Of a DNA stretch of 64,000 nt, positions 8,689-16,710 are shown in pieces; position 1 is the stretch's first letter; every line of letters starts with the position of its first letter. Source of the DNA: Micromonospora sp. BL4 (lineage in GTDB: Bacteria > Actinomycetota > Actinomycetes > Mycobacteriales > Micromonosporaceae). Below the pieces are notes generated by a model. That model was given only the letters and a program-made list of their open reading frames with translations. It was not told where the DNA came from and ran no database searches. The position numbers and the translations under genes are program-made. Location: assembly GCF_003667505.1 (NCBI RefSeq), contig NZ_RCVJ01000168.1:45167-109166 (forward strand). The letters are read 5' to 3'.

Positions 8689-10038
8689 CTGACCACCACC
8701 GATCCCCGCATCGAGGACCTGCTGCGCGAGTTGGCGCCGCAGGTCCTCGGTGTGCTCGCCCGCCGGTTCGGAGACTTCGCCACCGCCGAGGACGCGGTGC
8801 AGGAGGCCCTGTTGGCCGCCGCCACCCAGTGGCCGGCGGACGGGCTGCCGGCGAACCCGCGCGGCTGGCTGATCCAGGTCGGCTACCGCCGGATGATCGA
8901 GCTGGTCCGCGGCGAGCAGGCGCGGCGCCGCCGCGAGGACCTGGTCGCCCGCCGGGACCCGGACGACCGGCAGCACGCACCCGCGGCGGACGAGGAGCTG
9001 ACCGCCGAACGGGACGACACCCTGGTCATGCTCTTCCTCTGCTGCCACCCGGCGCTCACGTCCGCGTCGGCCGTCGCGCTGACCCTGCGCGCCGTCGGTG
9101 GGCTGAGCACCGCCGAGATCGCCCGCGCGTTCCTGGTGCCCGAGGCGACCATGGCCCAACGGATCAGCCGGGCCAAGCAGCGCATCCGCTCCTCCGGGCT
9201 GCCGTTCCGGATGCCGGAGCCCGCGGAGCGGGCCGACCGGCTGGCCGCCGTGCGGCAGGTGCTCTACCTGATCTTCACGGAGGGGCACACCAGTACCGCA
9301 GGCCCGGACCTGCGCCGGGTCGACCTGGCCGTGGAGGCGATTCGGCTGACCCGCGCGCTGCACATGCTGCTGCCCGGCGACAGCGAGTCGGCCGGCCTGT
9401 TGGCGTTGATGCTGCTCACCGAGGCGCGCAGCCCGGCGCGGACAGGGCCGTCCGGTGAGCTGATCCCGCTGACCGACCAGGACCGCGCCCGCTGGGACGC
9501 GGCGGCGATCGCCGAGGGCGTCGCGCTGGTCACCCGGGCGCTGCCACGCGGGCCGGTCGGCCCGTACCAGGTGCAGGCCGCCATCGCGGCGCTGCACGAC
9601 GAGGCCCCGAGCGCCGAAGCGACCGACTGGCCACAGATCCTGGCGCTCTACGGGGTGCTGGACCAGCTCGCCGGCAGCCCGGTGGTGGCGCTCAACCGGG
9701 CCGTGGCGGCCGCCATGGTGCACGGGCCGGCAGCCGGTCTGGCCGCTCTCGACGCGCTGGCCGACGACCCGCAGTTGGCCGGGCACCACCGGCTTCCCGC
9801 CGCCCGCGCGCACCTGCACGAGATGGCCGGCGACCGGGCCCGCGCGATCGCCGACTACCGGGCCGCCGCCGGGCGGACGAGCAGCCTGCCCGAGCAGCGC
9901 TACCTCACGATGCGGGCGGCGCGGCTCGCCGCCGAACCCGGCCCGACCACCGCCCAGGTCGGACCTGCCGCCGCCGAACCCGGCCCGATCGCCGCCTCGA
10001 CATCGGTACCTGGCCGTGCCCAGCGGGGCGAAGGCTGA
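8689..10038 (+). CDS. ECF42-like RNA polymerase sigma factor
   Basis: About 449 residues: sigma-2 region (RRFGDFATAEDAVQEALLAA), sigma-4 region (STAEIARAFLVPEATMAQRISRAK), and a long C-terminal extension of ~230 residues of the kind that makes ECF42 proteins about twice the usual ECF length. No ATG, GTG or TTG precedes the conserved N-terminus after the upstream in-frame TGA (8683). The family N-terminus (TTTDPRIEDLLRELAP) begins at a CTG at 8689, nine bases after GAGGAG, so I place the start there. TTG at 8731 would truncate it. It probably autoregulates the DGPF-sigma pair. Confidence 0.85.
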   Translation: MTTTDPRIEDLLRELAPQVLGVLARRFGDFATAEDAVQEALLAAATQWPADGLPANPRGWLIQVGYRRMIELVRGEQARRRREDLVARRDPDDRQHAPAADEELTAERDDTLVMLFLCCHPALTSASAVALTLRAVGGLSTAEIARAFLVPEATMAQRISRAKQRIRSSGLPFRMPEPAERADRLAAVRQVLYLIFTEGHTSTAGPDLRRVDLAVEAIRLTRALHMLLPGDSESAGLLALMLLTEARSPARTGPSGELIPLTDQDRARWDAAAIAEGVALVTRALPRGPVGPYQVQAAIAALHDEAPSAEATDWPQILALYGVLDQLAGSPVVALNRAVAAAMVHGPAAGLAALDALADDPQLAGHHRLPAARAHLHEMAGDRARAIADYRAAAGRTSSLPEQRYLTMRAARLAAEPGPTTAQVGPAAAEPGPIAASTSVPGRAQRGEG

Positions 10039-10244
10039 CGGCGCTACCGGTCCGGACCGGGGTCGGAACGTTGCTGCGAAGCTCATCTCTGAGGGCCGGG
10101 ATCGGAAACGGTTGCTGGACCGGGGGCCACTTCGGACCGGGACCGGCGCGAGGGCTCGCACCCGTCGTGGACCGCGAGATCCCGCGAAAGGGTGGCGCTA
10201 GCCTGACCATCGACGACCCACGAGCGCTGAGGACTGAGGACCGC

Positions 10245-10565
10245 ATGGCGTACGTGCTGCTGGGGATCGCCATCGCCGCCGAGGTGGTGGCGACCAGTCT
10301 GCTCAAGACCACCGCCGGGTTCACCCGGCTGGGGCCGACGGTGGCCTGCCTCGGCGGTTACCTGCTGGCGTTCATCCTGCTGGCCCAGGCCGTGAAGGAG
10401 ATCCCGGTGGGTGTCGCGTACGCCCTCTGGTCCGGTCTGGGCACCGCGACCATCGTGGCGATCGGCGCGGTTTTCCTCGATGAGCCGGTCGGGCTGGCCA
10501 AGCTCGCCGGCATCGCGCTGATCATCGCGGGGGTGGTCATCGTGAACCTGGCCGGGGAGCACTGA
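10245..10565 (+). CDS. Small multidrug resistance (SMR) family transporter
   Basis: 106 residues with four membrane segments, matching the EmrE/QacE/SugE size. The essential membrane glutamate is Glu13 in IAIAAEVVATSLLK, and the GVAYALWSGLG motif of segment three is present. It should work as a proton-coupled dimer exporting cationic compounds or guanidinium-like metabolites; the sequence does not separate these subtypes. The ATG at 10245 follows GAGGACC. It appears monocistronic. Confidence 0.92.
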   Translation: MAYVLLGIAIAAEVVATSLLKTTAGFTRLGPTVACLGGYLLAFILLAQAVKEIPVGVAYALWSGLGTATIVAIGAVFLDEPVGLAKLAGIALIIAGVVIVNLAGEH

Positions 10566-10578
10566 CCACGACCGGCAC

Positions 10579-10609
10579 GGTGGCCGAGCCCGGTGCGGGC
10601 CCGGCCACC
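10579..10609. terminator. Hairpin between convergent SMR and GH5 genes
   Basis: GGTGGCC-GA-GCCCG / CGGGC-CC-GGCCACC folds into a strong hairpin with a 3-nt loop. It lies between two convergent genes and can serve both. No U-tract is present, as is common in high-GC actinobacteria. Confidence 0.6.
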
Positions 10610-10619
10610 TGCCCCTCGG

Positions 10620-11966
10620 TCAGCTCGCGGCGCAGCTCACCGCCGGCCTGGCGTTGCTGCCGTTCCAGCCGCCAATGAAGCCGAAGCTGGTGCTGGCACC
10701 GGCGGCCAGTCGGCCGTTGTAGTCCACGTTGCGCGCGGTCACCGCGGCGCCGCTGCTGGTCAGCGTCACGTTCCAGGACTGGCTGACGCTCTGGCCGTTG
10801 GCGAAGGTCCACCGGACGGTCCACCCGGTGATCGCGGTGGCGCCGGCGGTCACCCGTACCTCGCCCTGGAAGCCGCCCTGCCACTGGTTGGCGACCGTGT
10901 ACGTCGCCGTGCAGCCACCGGCGGGCGGAGGCGTGGTTGGCGGCGGAGTCGTCGGCGGCGGTGTGGTGGGCGGCGGAGTGCCACCGAAGACGCTGGCCTC
11001 CCGGGCGGTCTGCCGGATGCCGTTGGCGCCGTTGAACAGCCGTTGACCCCAGCTGGTCAGGTTGGCCGGGTTGAAGGCGGTGGCCAGGTCGAGATATTCC
11101 ACGCCGCCGCCGTTGCCGCTCCACGACCAGCCCAGCCAGCCGATTCCGTTGGCCTGGCTGTAGGCGAGGATGGTGTCCTCGTCCGGGTCGCCGTCGGAGT
11201 GGTTGAAGCCGAACTCACCGACCACGATGGGCAGGCCGGCCGCCCGGAAGCGACCCAGGTAGTCGGTGATCTCCGCGGCGGTGTCGAAGACCCCGTACAT
11301 GTGGATGGAGAAGACGGTGTTGCGGGCCGGGTCGGCGGCGAAGACCGAGGCGGCGTTGTCGCGCATGGTGAACGACCAGTCCTGCCCCCAGTTCGGCGCG
11401 TCCACCATGATCGTGTGGGTCAGACCGCCGGCGCGCAGCCGGCCGATCGCGTTGGCGTTGTCGGTGGCCCACGAGGCGTAGTTCTGGTTGCCGTACGGCT
11501 CGTTGCCGATGTTGACGATGACGTACTTCTCCTGGCCGGCGAGGACGTCGGCGAGACTGAGCCAGTAGTCGACGGCCCGGGCGAGGGTGATCGCCCCGCT
11601 CTGCTCGCCGTAGCCGGTGGTGTCGTGCACCTCCAGCACACAGATCAGCCGGTTGGCCTTGCACAGCGAGATGACGTTGGCGACGTCGGCGTTGGTGTTG
11701 CGGGTCCACCGGTCGCCGCTGGAGAGCACGACCCGGACGGTGTTCGCGCCGAGCGCCTTCACGTCGGCGAACGAACTGGTCTGCTGTGGATACCAGGTGT
11801 GCGCGTGGTTGACCCCGCGCATGATGAATTCGGTGCCGTTGGCGTCGTACAGCTTGCCGCCCGCGACGGTGAAACCGGCCGCGGCCTGCGCCGGTTGGCC
11901 GAACGCCAGCACGGCGACGAGCAGCGCGAGCAGCGCCGCGCCGGCGGCGGAGAGTCGAGTCTTCAT
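10620..11966 (-). CDS. Secreted GH5 beta-mannanase-like enzyme with CBM2
   Basis: 448 residues. A Sec signal peptide (MKTRLSAAG to AQAA) is followed by a GH5 catalytic domain (about 30-325), a Pro/Thr linker of PPPTT repeats and a C-terminal family 2 carbohydrate-binding module. RGVNHAHTWY resembles the GH5_8 mannanase subgroup. The acid/base glutamate lies in NIGNEPYGN and the nucleophile in VVGEFGFNHSDG. The ATG at 11966 follows GAGGAAGG; the frame extends to 12068 but that stretch is not signal-like. It probably cleaves beta-1,4-mannan while bound to cellulose; a general endoglucanase is the alternative. Confidence 0.88.
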   Translation of the reverse strand: MKTRLSAAGAALLALLVAVLAFGQPAQAAAGFTVAGGKLYDANGTEFIMRGVNHAHTWYPQQTSSFADVKALGANTVRVVLSSGDRWTRNTNADVANVISLCKANRLICVLEVHDTTGYGEQSGAITLARAVDYWLSLADVLAGQEKYVIVNIGNEPYGNQNYASWATDNANAIGRLRAGGLTHTIMVDAPNWGQDWSFTMRDNAASVFAADPARNTVFSIHMYGVFDTAAEITDYLGRFRAAGLPIVVGEFGFNHSDGDPDEDTILAYSQANGIGWLGWSWSGNGGGVEYLDLATAFNPANLTSWGQRLFNGANGIRQTAREASVFGGTPPPTTPPPTTPPPTTPPPAGGCTATYTVANQWQGGFQGEVRVTAGATAITGWTVRWTFANGQSVSQSWNVTLTSSGAAVTARNVDYNGRLAAGASTSFGFIGGWNGSNARPAVSCAAS

Positions 11967-12136
11967 GGCCTTCCTCAGGGAGGACCCCCGATGCCCGACA
12001 GGGGTGGGACGTGACAGGGGGAAGGCGGCTGCAGCCCGACAGCCGCCGCCCGGATCCCGGCGGCGCACGCATCAGCGTAGGGCGATGGATCGATGGGCGC
12101 AACCGGTTCAGTGACCGGGTCGCGGGTGGCGGACAG

Positions 12137-12170
12137 CCGTGACGGCCCACGCGGACGCGGGCCGTCACGG
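12137..12170. terminator. GC-rich hairpin, role unclear
   Basis: CCGTGACGGCCC and GGGCCGTCACGG form a perfect 12-bp stem around a 10-nt loop. It looks like an actinobacterial terminator but sits between divergent genes, where no transcript should end. It may insulate the two promoters or terminate an unannotated small RNA. Confidence 0.35.
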
Positions 12171-12207
12171 GGCGGTCATCCCCACCACAGGATGTGCGCC
12201 ACACCGG

Positions 12208-12229
12208 CGCTCTTAACCGGTTAAGAGCG
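12208..12229. promoter_or_regulatory. Perfect 22-bp palindromic operator candidate
   Basis: Arms of CGCTCTTAACC and its exact complement meet at a CG centre, the geometry of LacI-family operators. The regulator is not encoded nearby. It could control the GH5 gene, the oxidoreductase gene or both. Confidence 0.5.
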
Positions 12230-12346
12230 ACGGTAGGCAGGTCGCGGTCATCCGTCAAGCGTCATCCGCTCGAACCGGACGCGAGGGTTGACGGCTGCTG
12301 ACCTGGGTATCCCGGGACGATCCGTCGGCGGGAAGGAGAAACCAGA

Positions 12347-13309
12347 ATGGTCAGCGTCGGCTACACCCTGATGTGCGAGCAGGCCGGTCCGAAGCAGCTG
12401 GTCGACCACGCGGTACGGGCCGAGGCGGCGGGCTTCGACCAGCTGGTGATCTCCGATCACTACTACCCCTGGCTGGACGCCCAGGGCCACTCCCCGTACG
12501 CCTGGTCGGTGCTCGGCGCGGTCGCCCACGCCACCTCCCGGGCCGAGCTGATGTCCTTCGTGACCTGCCCGATCCGCCGCTACCACCCCGCCGTGGTCGC
12601 GCAGAAGGCCAGCACCATCGGAGCGCTCTCGGACGGCCGGTTCACCCTCGGCCTCGGCGCCGGCGAGAACCTCAACGAACACGTGGTCGGCGGCTGGCCG
12701 CACGTGCAGCAGCGGCACGAGATGTTCGAGGAGGCCCTCCAGATCATCCGGCCGCTGCTCAACGGCGAGTCGCTGACGTTTTCCGGCAACCACTTCGACG
12801 TGCCCGACGCCTACGTCTGGGACCGGCCGGACCAGCCGGTGCCGATGGCCGTCGCCGCCTCCGGCCGACAGTCCGCCACCCTGGCCGCCGAGTACGCCAA
12901 CGGCATCATCGCCACCGAGCCCGACCGGCACATCATCGAGATGTACGACGACGCAGGCGGCGCCGGCCAGCCGCGCTACGGGCAGGTGGCCATCTGCTAC
13001 GGCCCGGACGAGGCCGAGTGCCGCAAGATCGTGCACGACCAGTTCCGCTGGTTCGGGCTGGGTTGGAAGGTCAACGCGGAGCTGCCGGGCCCGGACTCCT
13101 TCGCCGCCGCCACCCAGTTCGTCCGCGAGGAGGACGTCGCCGAGGGCATCCCCTGCGGGCCGGACGTGGACGCGCACGTCGAGGCGTTCCGGAAGTTCGT
13201 CGACGCCGGCTTCACCCACGTGGCGATCGTTCAGGTCGGCGGGGAGACCCAGCCGATGTTCCTCGACTGGGCGCAGGAGCAGTTGCTGCCGCGCCTGCGC
13301 GCACTGTGA
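12347..13309 (+). CDS. F420-dependent LLM-class oxidoreductase (TIGR03557-like)
   Basis: 320 residues of the luciferase-like monooxygenase fold in the F420-binding group related to F420-dependent glucose-6-phosphate dehydrogenase. Seen: SDHYYPWLDAQGHSPYAW near the N-terminus, TCPIRRYHPAVVAQKAST, and GLGAGENLNEHVVG. The ATG at 12347 follows GAAGGAG. The substrate is unknown. Its stop overlaps the GTG of the following hydrolase (GTGA), so the two are coupled. Confidence 0.9.
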   Translation: MVSVGYTLMCEQAGPKQLVDHAVRAEAAGFDQLVISDHYYPWLDAQGHSPYAWSVLGAVAHATSRAELMSFVTCPIRRYHPAVVAQKASTIGALSDGRFTLGLGAGENLNEHVVGGWPHVQQRHEMFEEALQIIRPLLNGESLTFSGNHFDVPDAYVWDRPDQPVPMAVAASGRQSATLAAEYANGIIATEPDRHIIEMYDDAGGAGQPRYGQVAICYGPDEAECRKIVHDQFRWFGLGWKVNAELPGPDSFAAATQFVREEDVAEGIPCGPDVDAHVEAFRKFVDAGFTHVAIVQVGGETQPMFLDWAQEQLLPRLRAL

Positions 13310-14151
13310 GGCTCACCCCCGCCGGGCGGTTCAGCCTGGGCGAGTTGCGGCTCGCGCTGGCCGCGCCCCGGCCGGCCGGCGGGCTCACCAGCGAGTGGCG
13401 GACGGTCGACGGGCTGCGGACGCACACCCGGCGCGGCACCGATCCCGGGACCGGAGCGCCACCGGTCGTGCTGGTGCACGGCCTGGCGGTCTCGCACCGC
13501 TATCTCACCCCGCTGGCCGTCGCGCTCGCCGCCACCCATCCGGTGTACGTGCCGGACCTGCCCGGCTTCGGGCTGACCGAGCACCCCCGGGGCGCGTACG
13601 ACGTGCGCGCGCACGCCGACCACCTGGCCGCCTGGCTGGCCGCGTACCGGCTGCCGCCGGTCTGCCTGCTCGGGCACTCGTTCGGCGCCGAGGTCGTGGC
13701 CGCGCTCGCCGCGGCGCACCCGGACCTGGTCCGCGCGGTGGTCCTGGCCGGGCCGACGAGCGACCCGGACGCCCGGTCCCGGCGAGGTCAGTTCGGCCGG
13801 TGGCTGGTGGACACCCTGCGCGAGGCGCCGTTGCAGGCGCCGATCCTGGCCCGCGACGTCTGGGACGCCCGGCCCTGGCGGGTGGTCGCGACCCTGTCGC
13901 ACTCGGTCCGCAACGCCATCGAGGCGGACCTGGTCCGGGTCGACGCGCCCACGCTGGTGGTCACCGGCGGACGGGACCCGGTGGTGCCGGCGACCTGGCG
14001 GGACCAGGTGGCCCGGCTGGTCCCCGACGCCCGCCCGGTGGCCGTGCCCGGCGCCGCCCACAACGTCGCCACCACCGCCCCGGCGGCGGTCGCCGACGCC
14101 GTTCGCCATCTCCTCGCTACCGCTCCCACTCCCGCACTCCTGGACAGGTGA
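13306..14151 (+). CDS. Alpha/beta hydrolase
   Basis: 281 residues. The alpha/beta hydrolase fold is shown by the oxyanion HG motif (VVLVHGLAVSHRY), the nucleophile elbow GHSFGAE, the acid region GGRDPVVPATW and the catalytic His in GAAHNV. The GTG at 13306 overlaps the stop of the oxidoreductase (GTGA). The frame is open further upstream but only as a shadow of that gene. The co-transcribed oxidoreductase suggests a shared metabolite, but no substrate can be named. Confidence 0.88.
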   Translation: MRLTPAGRFSLGELRLALAAPRPAGGLTSEWRTVDGLRTHTRRGTDPGTGAPPVVLVHGLAVSHRYLTPLAVALAATHPVYVPDLPGFGLTEHPRGAYDVRAHADHLAAWLAAYRLPPVCLLGHSFGAEVVAALAAAHPDLVRAVVLAGPTSDPDARSRRGQFGRWLVDTLREAPLQAPILARDVWDARPWRVVATLSHSVRNAIEADLVRVDAPTLVVTGGRDPVVPATWRDQVARLVPDARPVAVPGAAHNVATTAPAAVADAVRHLLATAPTPALLDR

Positions 14152-14157
14152 AACCCC

Positions 14158-14277
14158 ATGCGCTTCGGCAACACGGAGATCCGCCCGCTCGGCGGTGGCC
14201 TCGGCTGCCTCCTGATGATTCTCTTCTCGATCGTGGCCTCGGTCGTGCTGACCGTCCTGCTCAACCTGGTCCTCTGA
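14158..14277 (+). CDS. Small single-pass membrane protein
   Basis: 39 residues starting at the ATG at 14158 with AGGTGAAACCCC upstream. An N-terminal polar stretch (MRFGNTEIRP) and GGGLG precede one hydrophobic helix (CLLMILFSIVASVV onward). It lies seven bases after the hydrolase and just before a terminator, so it ends the operon. Codon use is normal for the genome. The function is unknown. Confidence 0.65.
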   Translation: MRFGNTEIRPLGGGLGCLLMILFSIVASVVLTVLLNLVL

Positions 14278-14285
14278 CCCCGCCC

Positions 14286-14317
14286 GCCCGTGCGCCCCGG
14301 TCGGAGGGCGCACGGGC
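14286..14317. terminator. Bidirectional terminator hairpin
   Basis: GCCCGTGCGCCC pairs perfectly with GGGCGCACGGGC around an 8-nt loop. It separates the plus-strand small membrane protein gene from the convergent endonuclease/phosphatase-fold gene. Confidence 0.7.
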
Positions 14318-14322
14318 CCGGC

Positions 14323-15132
14323 TCAGGCCGGGTCGAGGTCCAGCTCGGCGACGACCGGGTAGTGGTCGGAGGCGGTCTCGGCGCCCCCGTCGCGGACCAC
14401 CCGGACGGAACGGGTCCACTCGGCCACCGCCGGAGTGCCGAACAGATAGTCCAGCCGCATCCCCGCGAACTCCGCCCCGCCGAACCGGGTGGGCACGGTG
14501 AGGCCGTCGCCCTCCGGTGCGCCGGCGGCGCAGGAGAGCCAGAGGTCGACCAGGCCGGCGGCCAGCAGCCGGGCGACCGCACGGGTGTCCACGCTGTCGC
14601 TGCCCCGGCGCAGGTGGCGCCGCCGGTAGAGGGCGGGCATCCCGGCCAGGCGTGCGGTGTGGTCGACGGTCGGGTCGAGCGAGTTGAGGTCACCGGTGAC
14701 CAGCGTCAGCCGGCCCTGGGCGCGTCGCACCGCGGCCGCCAGCCAGTCGACCTCCATCCGACGCCGCCCCCCGGAGTACGGATGGAGGTGGGTGCCGAAC
14801 ACGGTCAGCGGGCCGGCCGAGGTGGCCACCACGACACGGGCGGCGGCGTGGTGGAACGGCCGACGCAGCGCCCCCGCGGCGTCGACCCGCAGCGGCGGCC
14901 GGACCAGCACCGCCACCGGCTGCCCGAAGCAGGACCGGGCCAGGTGTGGTGTCATCCCCACCCGATCCGCGATCTCGGCCATGAGTCCGCCGCGGTCGAA
15001 ACCGCGCAGCTCCTGAAGGGCCAGCACGTCCGGCGCCTGCGCCGTGATGACCCGGACCACCTGGCTCAGCCGGTCGGGGCCGCCCCGGTCCCGACCGCCG
15101 GTGCGGATGTTCCAGGTCATCACTCGCAGCAC
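14323..15132 (-). CDS. Endonuclease/exonuclease/phosphatase family protein
   Basis: 269 residues with the EEP-fold motifs in order: TWNIRTGG (metal-binding Asn), LALQEL (Glu), GTHLHPYSGG, VTGDLNSL and a C-terminal SDHYPVVAEL (catalytic Asp-His). It could act on DNA, phosphodiesters or phospholipid headgroups; the fold does not decide. The start is placed at the GTG at 15132 (VLRVMTW), nine bases after the upstream PAP2 stop; ATG 15120 is an alternative. It is co-oriented with the membrane phosphatase gene. Confidence 0.85.
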   Translation of the reverse strand: MLRVMTWNIRTGGRDRGGPDRLSQVVRVITAQAPDVLALQELRGFDRGGLMAEIADRVGMTPHLARSCFGQPVAVLVRPPLRVDAAGALRRPFHHAAARVVVATSAGPLTVFGTHLHPYSGGRRRMEVDWLAAAVRRAQGRLTLVTGDLNSLDPTVDHTARLAGMPALYRRRHLRRGSDSVDTRAVARLLAAGLVDLWLSCAAGAPEGDGLTVPTRFGGAEFAGMRLDYLFGTPAVAEWTRSVRVVRDGGAETASDHYPVVAELDLDPA

Positions 15133-15140
15133 GGCGGCTC

Positions 15141-16631
15141 TCAGTCGGCCCGGCCGGCCCGGGCCAGCTCGTCGTCGAGGGTGTCCACGTCCTCCGACTC
15201 GATGGCCGGCTGATTGCCTTCCTTCAGGTCGGCGTTCGGCCGGACGACCAGGTAGAGCAGCCCGATCCAGAGCGCGGAGAGCAGGATCGCGCCCATAAAG
15301 TCGGTCGGGTGGTGCATCCCCCGGTACATCCGGGAGGTCGCCACCCCGACCGGCATGATCACCGCCAGCGCCACGAAGACCCAGCGCCACCAGCGGTCCG
15401 TACGCGGCAGCACGATGACAGTGATCGCCAGCCAGACGCAGATGGTCGCCGCGATGTGCCCGGACGGGAAGGAGGAGGTGGGCATCGGCCCGTCCAGGTT
15501 CTCCACCGGCGGGCGCGGCCGGTCGACCGCCCGGGCGGAGGCGAGGAAGAGGGTCAGCTCGCCGACCATCGCCAGCGCCACGAAGAGCACCGGCCGCCAC
15601 CGTCGCCACACCGCCAGCACCAGCGGGCAGAACACCAGCGAGATCAGCAGGATGGCGTGCGTGTCGCCGAACTTGCTCCACCACCAGCTCACGTCGGTCA
15701 GCACCTCGGTGTGCCGGTCGGCGAACCAGCGCGGCACCTCCGTGTCGAGGGTGTCGAAGAAGGTGCCCTTGGCGTGGAAGCTGACGTACATGCCGAAGGC
15801 GTACAGCGCACCGAAGACCAGCACCCAGCCGACCAGCAGCTCGGCCACCGCCGAACGGGGGTGGGCCAGCACGTGCTCCTCGTCGGGGGCGGGGGCGATG
15901 TCGTGCCCGGCCTCCGGTTCCAGGCCCTCGGTCAGCGGCGGCACCGCGCGGCCCCGCTCGCGCCGCCACAGCCGGAACGCGTACGCGGTGACGCCCAACC
16001 AGGCGGCGCCGAGCAGCCAGCCGGCCAGCACGTCGGAGACGAAGTGCACGCCGAGCGCGATCCGGGTCAGCCCGACCAGCGCCACCAGCACGGCGACCCC
16101 GGCGATCGCCGGCTTACGCCAGCGTGGCGCCATCGCCGGCAGGAACACCAGCAGCAACGCCCCGTACGCGACGAACGAGCCGAGCGCGTGCCCGCTCGGG
16201 AAGCTGTTGCCCGGCGCGCTGGCGATCGGCACGTCCACCACCGGGCGGAGCCGACCGACCAGCGTCTTCAGGGACGGGTCGAGGATCAGGCCGCCCACCC
16301 CGGTGATGATCAGATAGACGGCCAGCCGTGGCTGCCGCCGGATCAGCAGTCCGACCACGGCGATGGTGACCAGCCAGATGAGGATCGGCCGGCCGCCCAG
16401 GTCGGTCACCGCCTGGAGCACGGTGACCAGCGCGTGGTGCGGGGCGACGAGACCGTTGAACCACTCCGCGACGGCGTGGTCGGCGTCCTGCAACGGGCTC
16501 CACCGCACCCGGACGAGCAACAACAGCAGCCCGAACGCCACCCCGGCGCCGGTGACGGCCGCCAGGCCGGCGATGCTCCGCTCGGCGAAATGCCCGATCG
16601 GACGCCGCGCCACCTCTTTGACCGCGGTCAC
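15141..16631 (-). CDS. Membrane protein with two PAP2 phosphatase domains
   Basis: 496 residues containing two complete type 2 phosphatidic-acid phosphatase cores. The first has KTLVGRLRP, SFPSGHALGS and RIALGVHFVSDVLAG. The second has ARAVDRPRP, SFPSGHIAAT and SRMYRGMHHPTDFMGA. Each is embedded in several membrane helices, so the chain looks like an internal duplication of a lipid phosphatase, with an acidic linker (TEGLEPEAGHDIAPAPDEEH) between. Likely substrates are undecaprenyl- or phosphatidyl-phosphates. GTG start at 16631. Confidence 0.88.
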   Translation of the reverse strand: MTAVKEVARRPIGHFAERSIAGLAAVTGAGVAFGLLLLLVRVRWSPLQDADHAVAEWFNGLVAPHHALVTVLQAVTDLGGRPILIWLVTIAVVGLLIRRQPRLAVYLIITGVGGLILDPSLKTLVGRLRPVVDVPIASAPGNSFPSGHALGSFVAYGALLLVFLPAMAPRWRKPAIAGVAVLVALVGLTRIALGVHFVSDVLAGWLLGAAWLGVTAYAFRLWRRERGRAVPPLTEGLEPEAGHDIAPAPDEEHVLAHPRSAVAELLVGWVLVFGALYAFGMYVSFHAKGTFFDTLDTEVPRWFADRHTEVLTDVSWWWSKFGDTHAILLISLVFCPLVLAVWRRWRPVLFVALAMVGELTLFLASARAVDRPRPPVENLDGPMPTSSFPSGHIAATICVWLAITVIVLPRTDRWWRWVFVALAVIMPVGVATSRMYRGMHHPTDFMGAILLSALWIGLLYLVVRPNADLKEGNQPAIESEDVDTLDDELARAGRAD

Positions 16632-16710
16632 CCCGCACCTCCCTTGTCTACTGGCGAGGCGCTTTACCCGATCGGCGCCGCGCGTACACGCGGGTGACCG
16701 GCGGGGTCGG

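Larger units (their letters stand above)
11967..12346. other. Divergent intergenic region with palindromes, no gene seen
   Basis: 380 bp between the GH5 gene and the F420-dependent oxidoreductase gene. It holds a short AACCGGTT palindrome (12101-12108), a 12-bp-stem hairpin (12137-12170) and a perfect 22-bp palindrome (12208-12229) that also contains AACCGGTT at its centre. No convincing coding frame is present. Confidence 0.7.

Noticed and set aside
10620..12068. Longer N-terminus of the GH5 enzyme from 12068
   Set aside because: The extra 34 residues precede a perfectly good Sec signal peptide with its own ribosome-binding site at ATG 11966.
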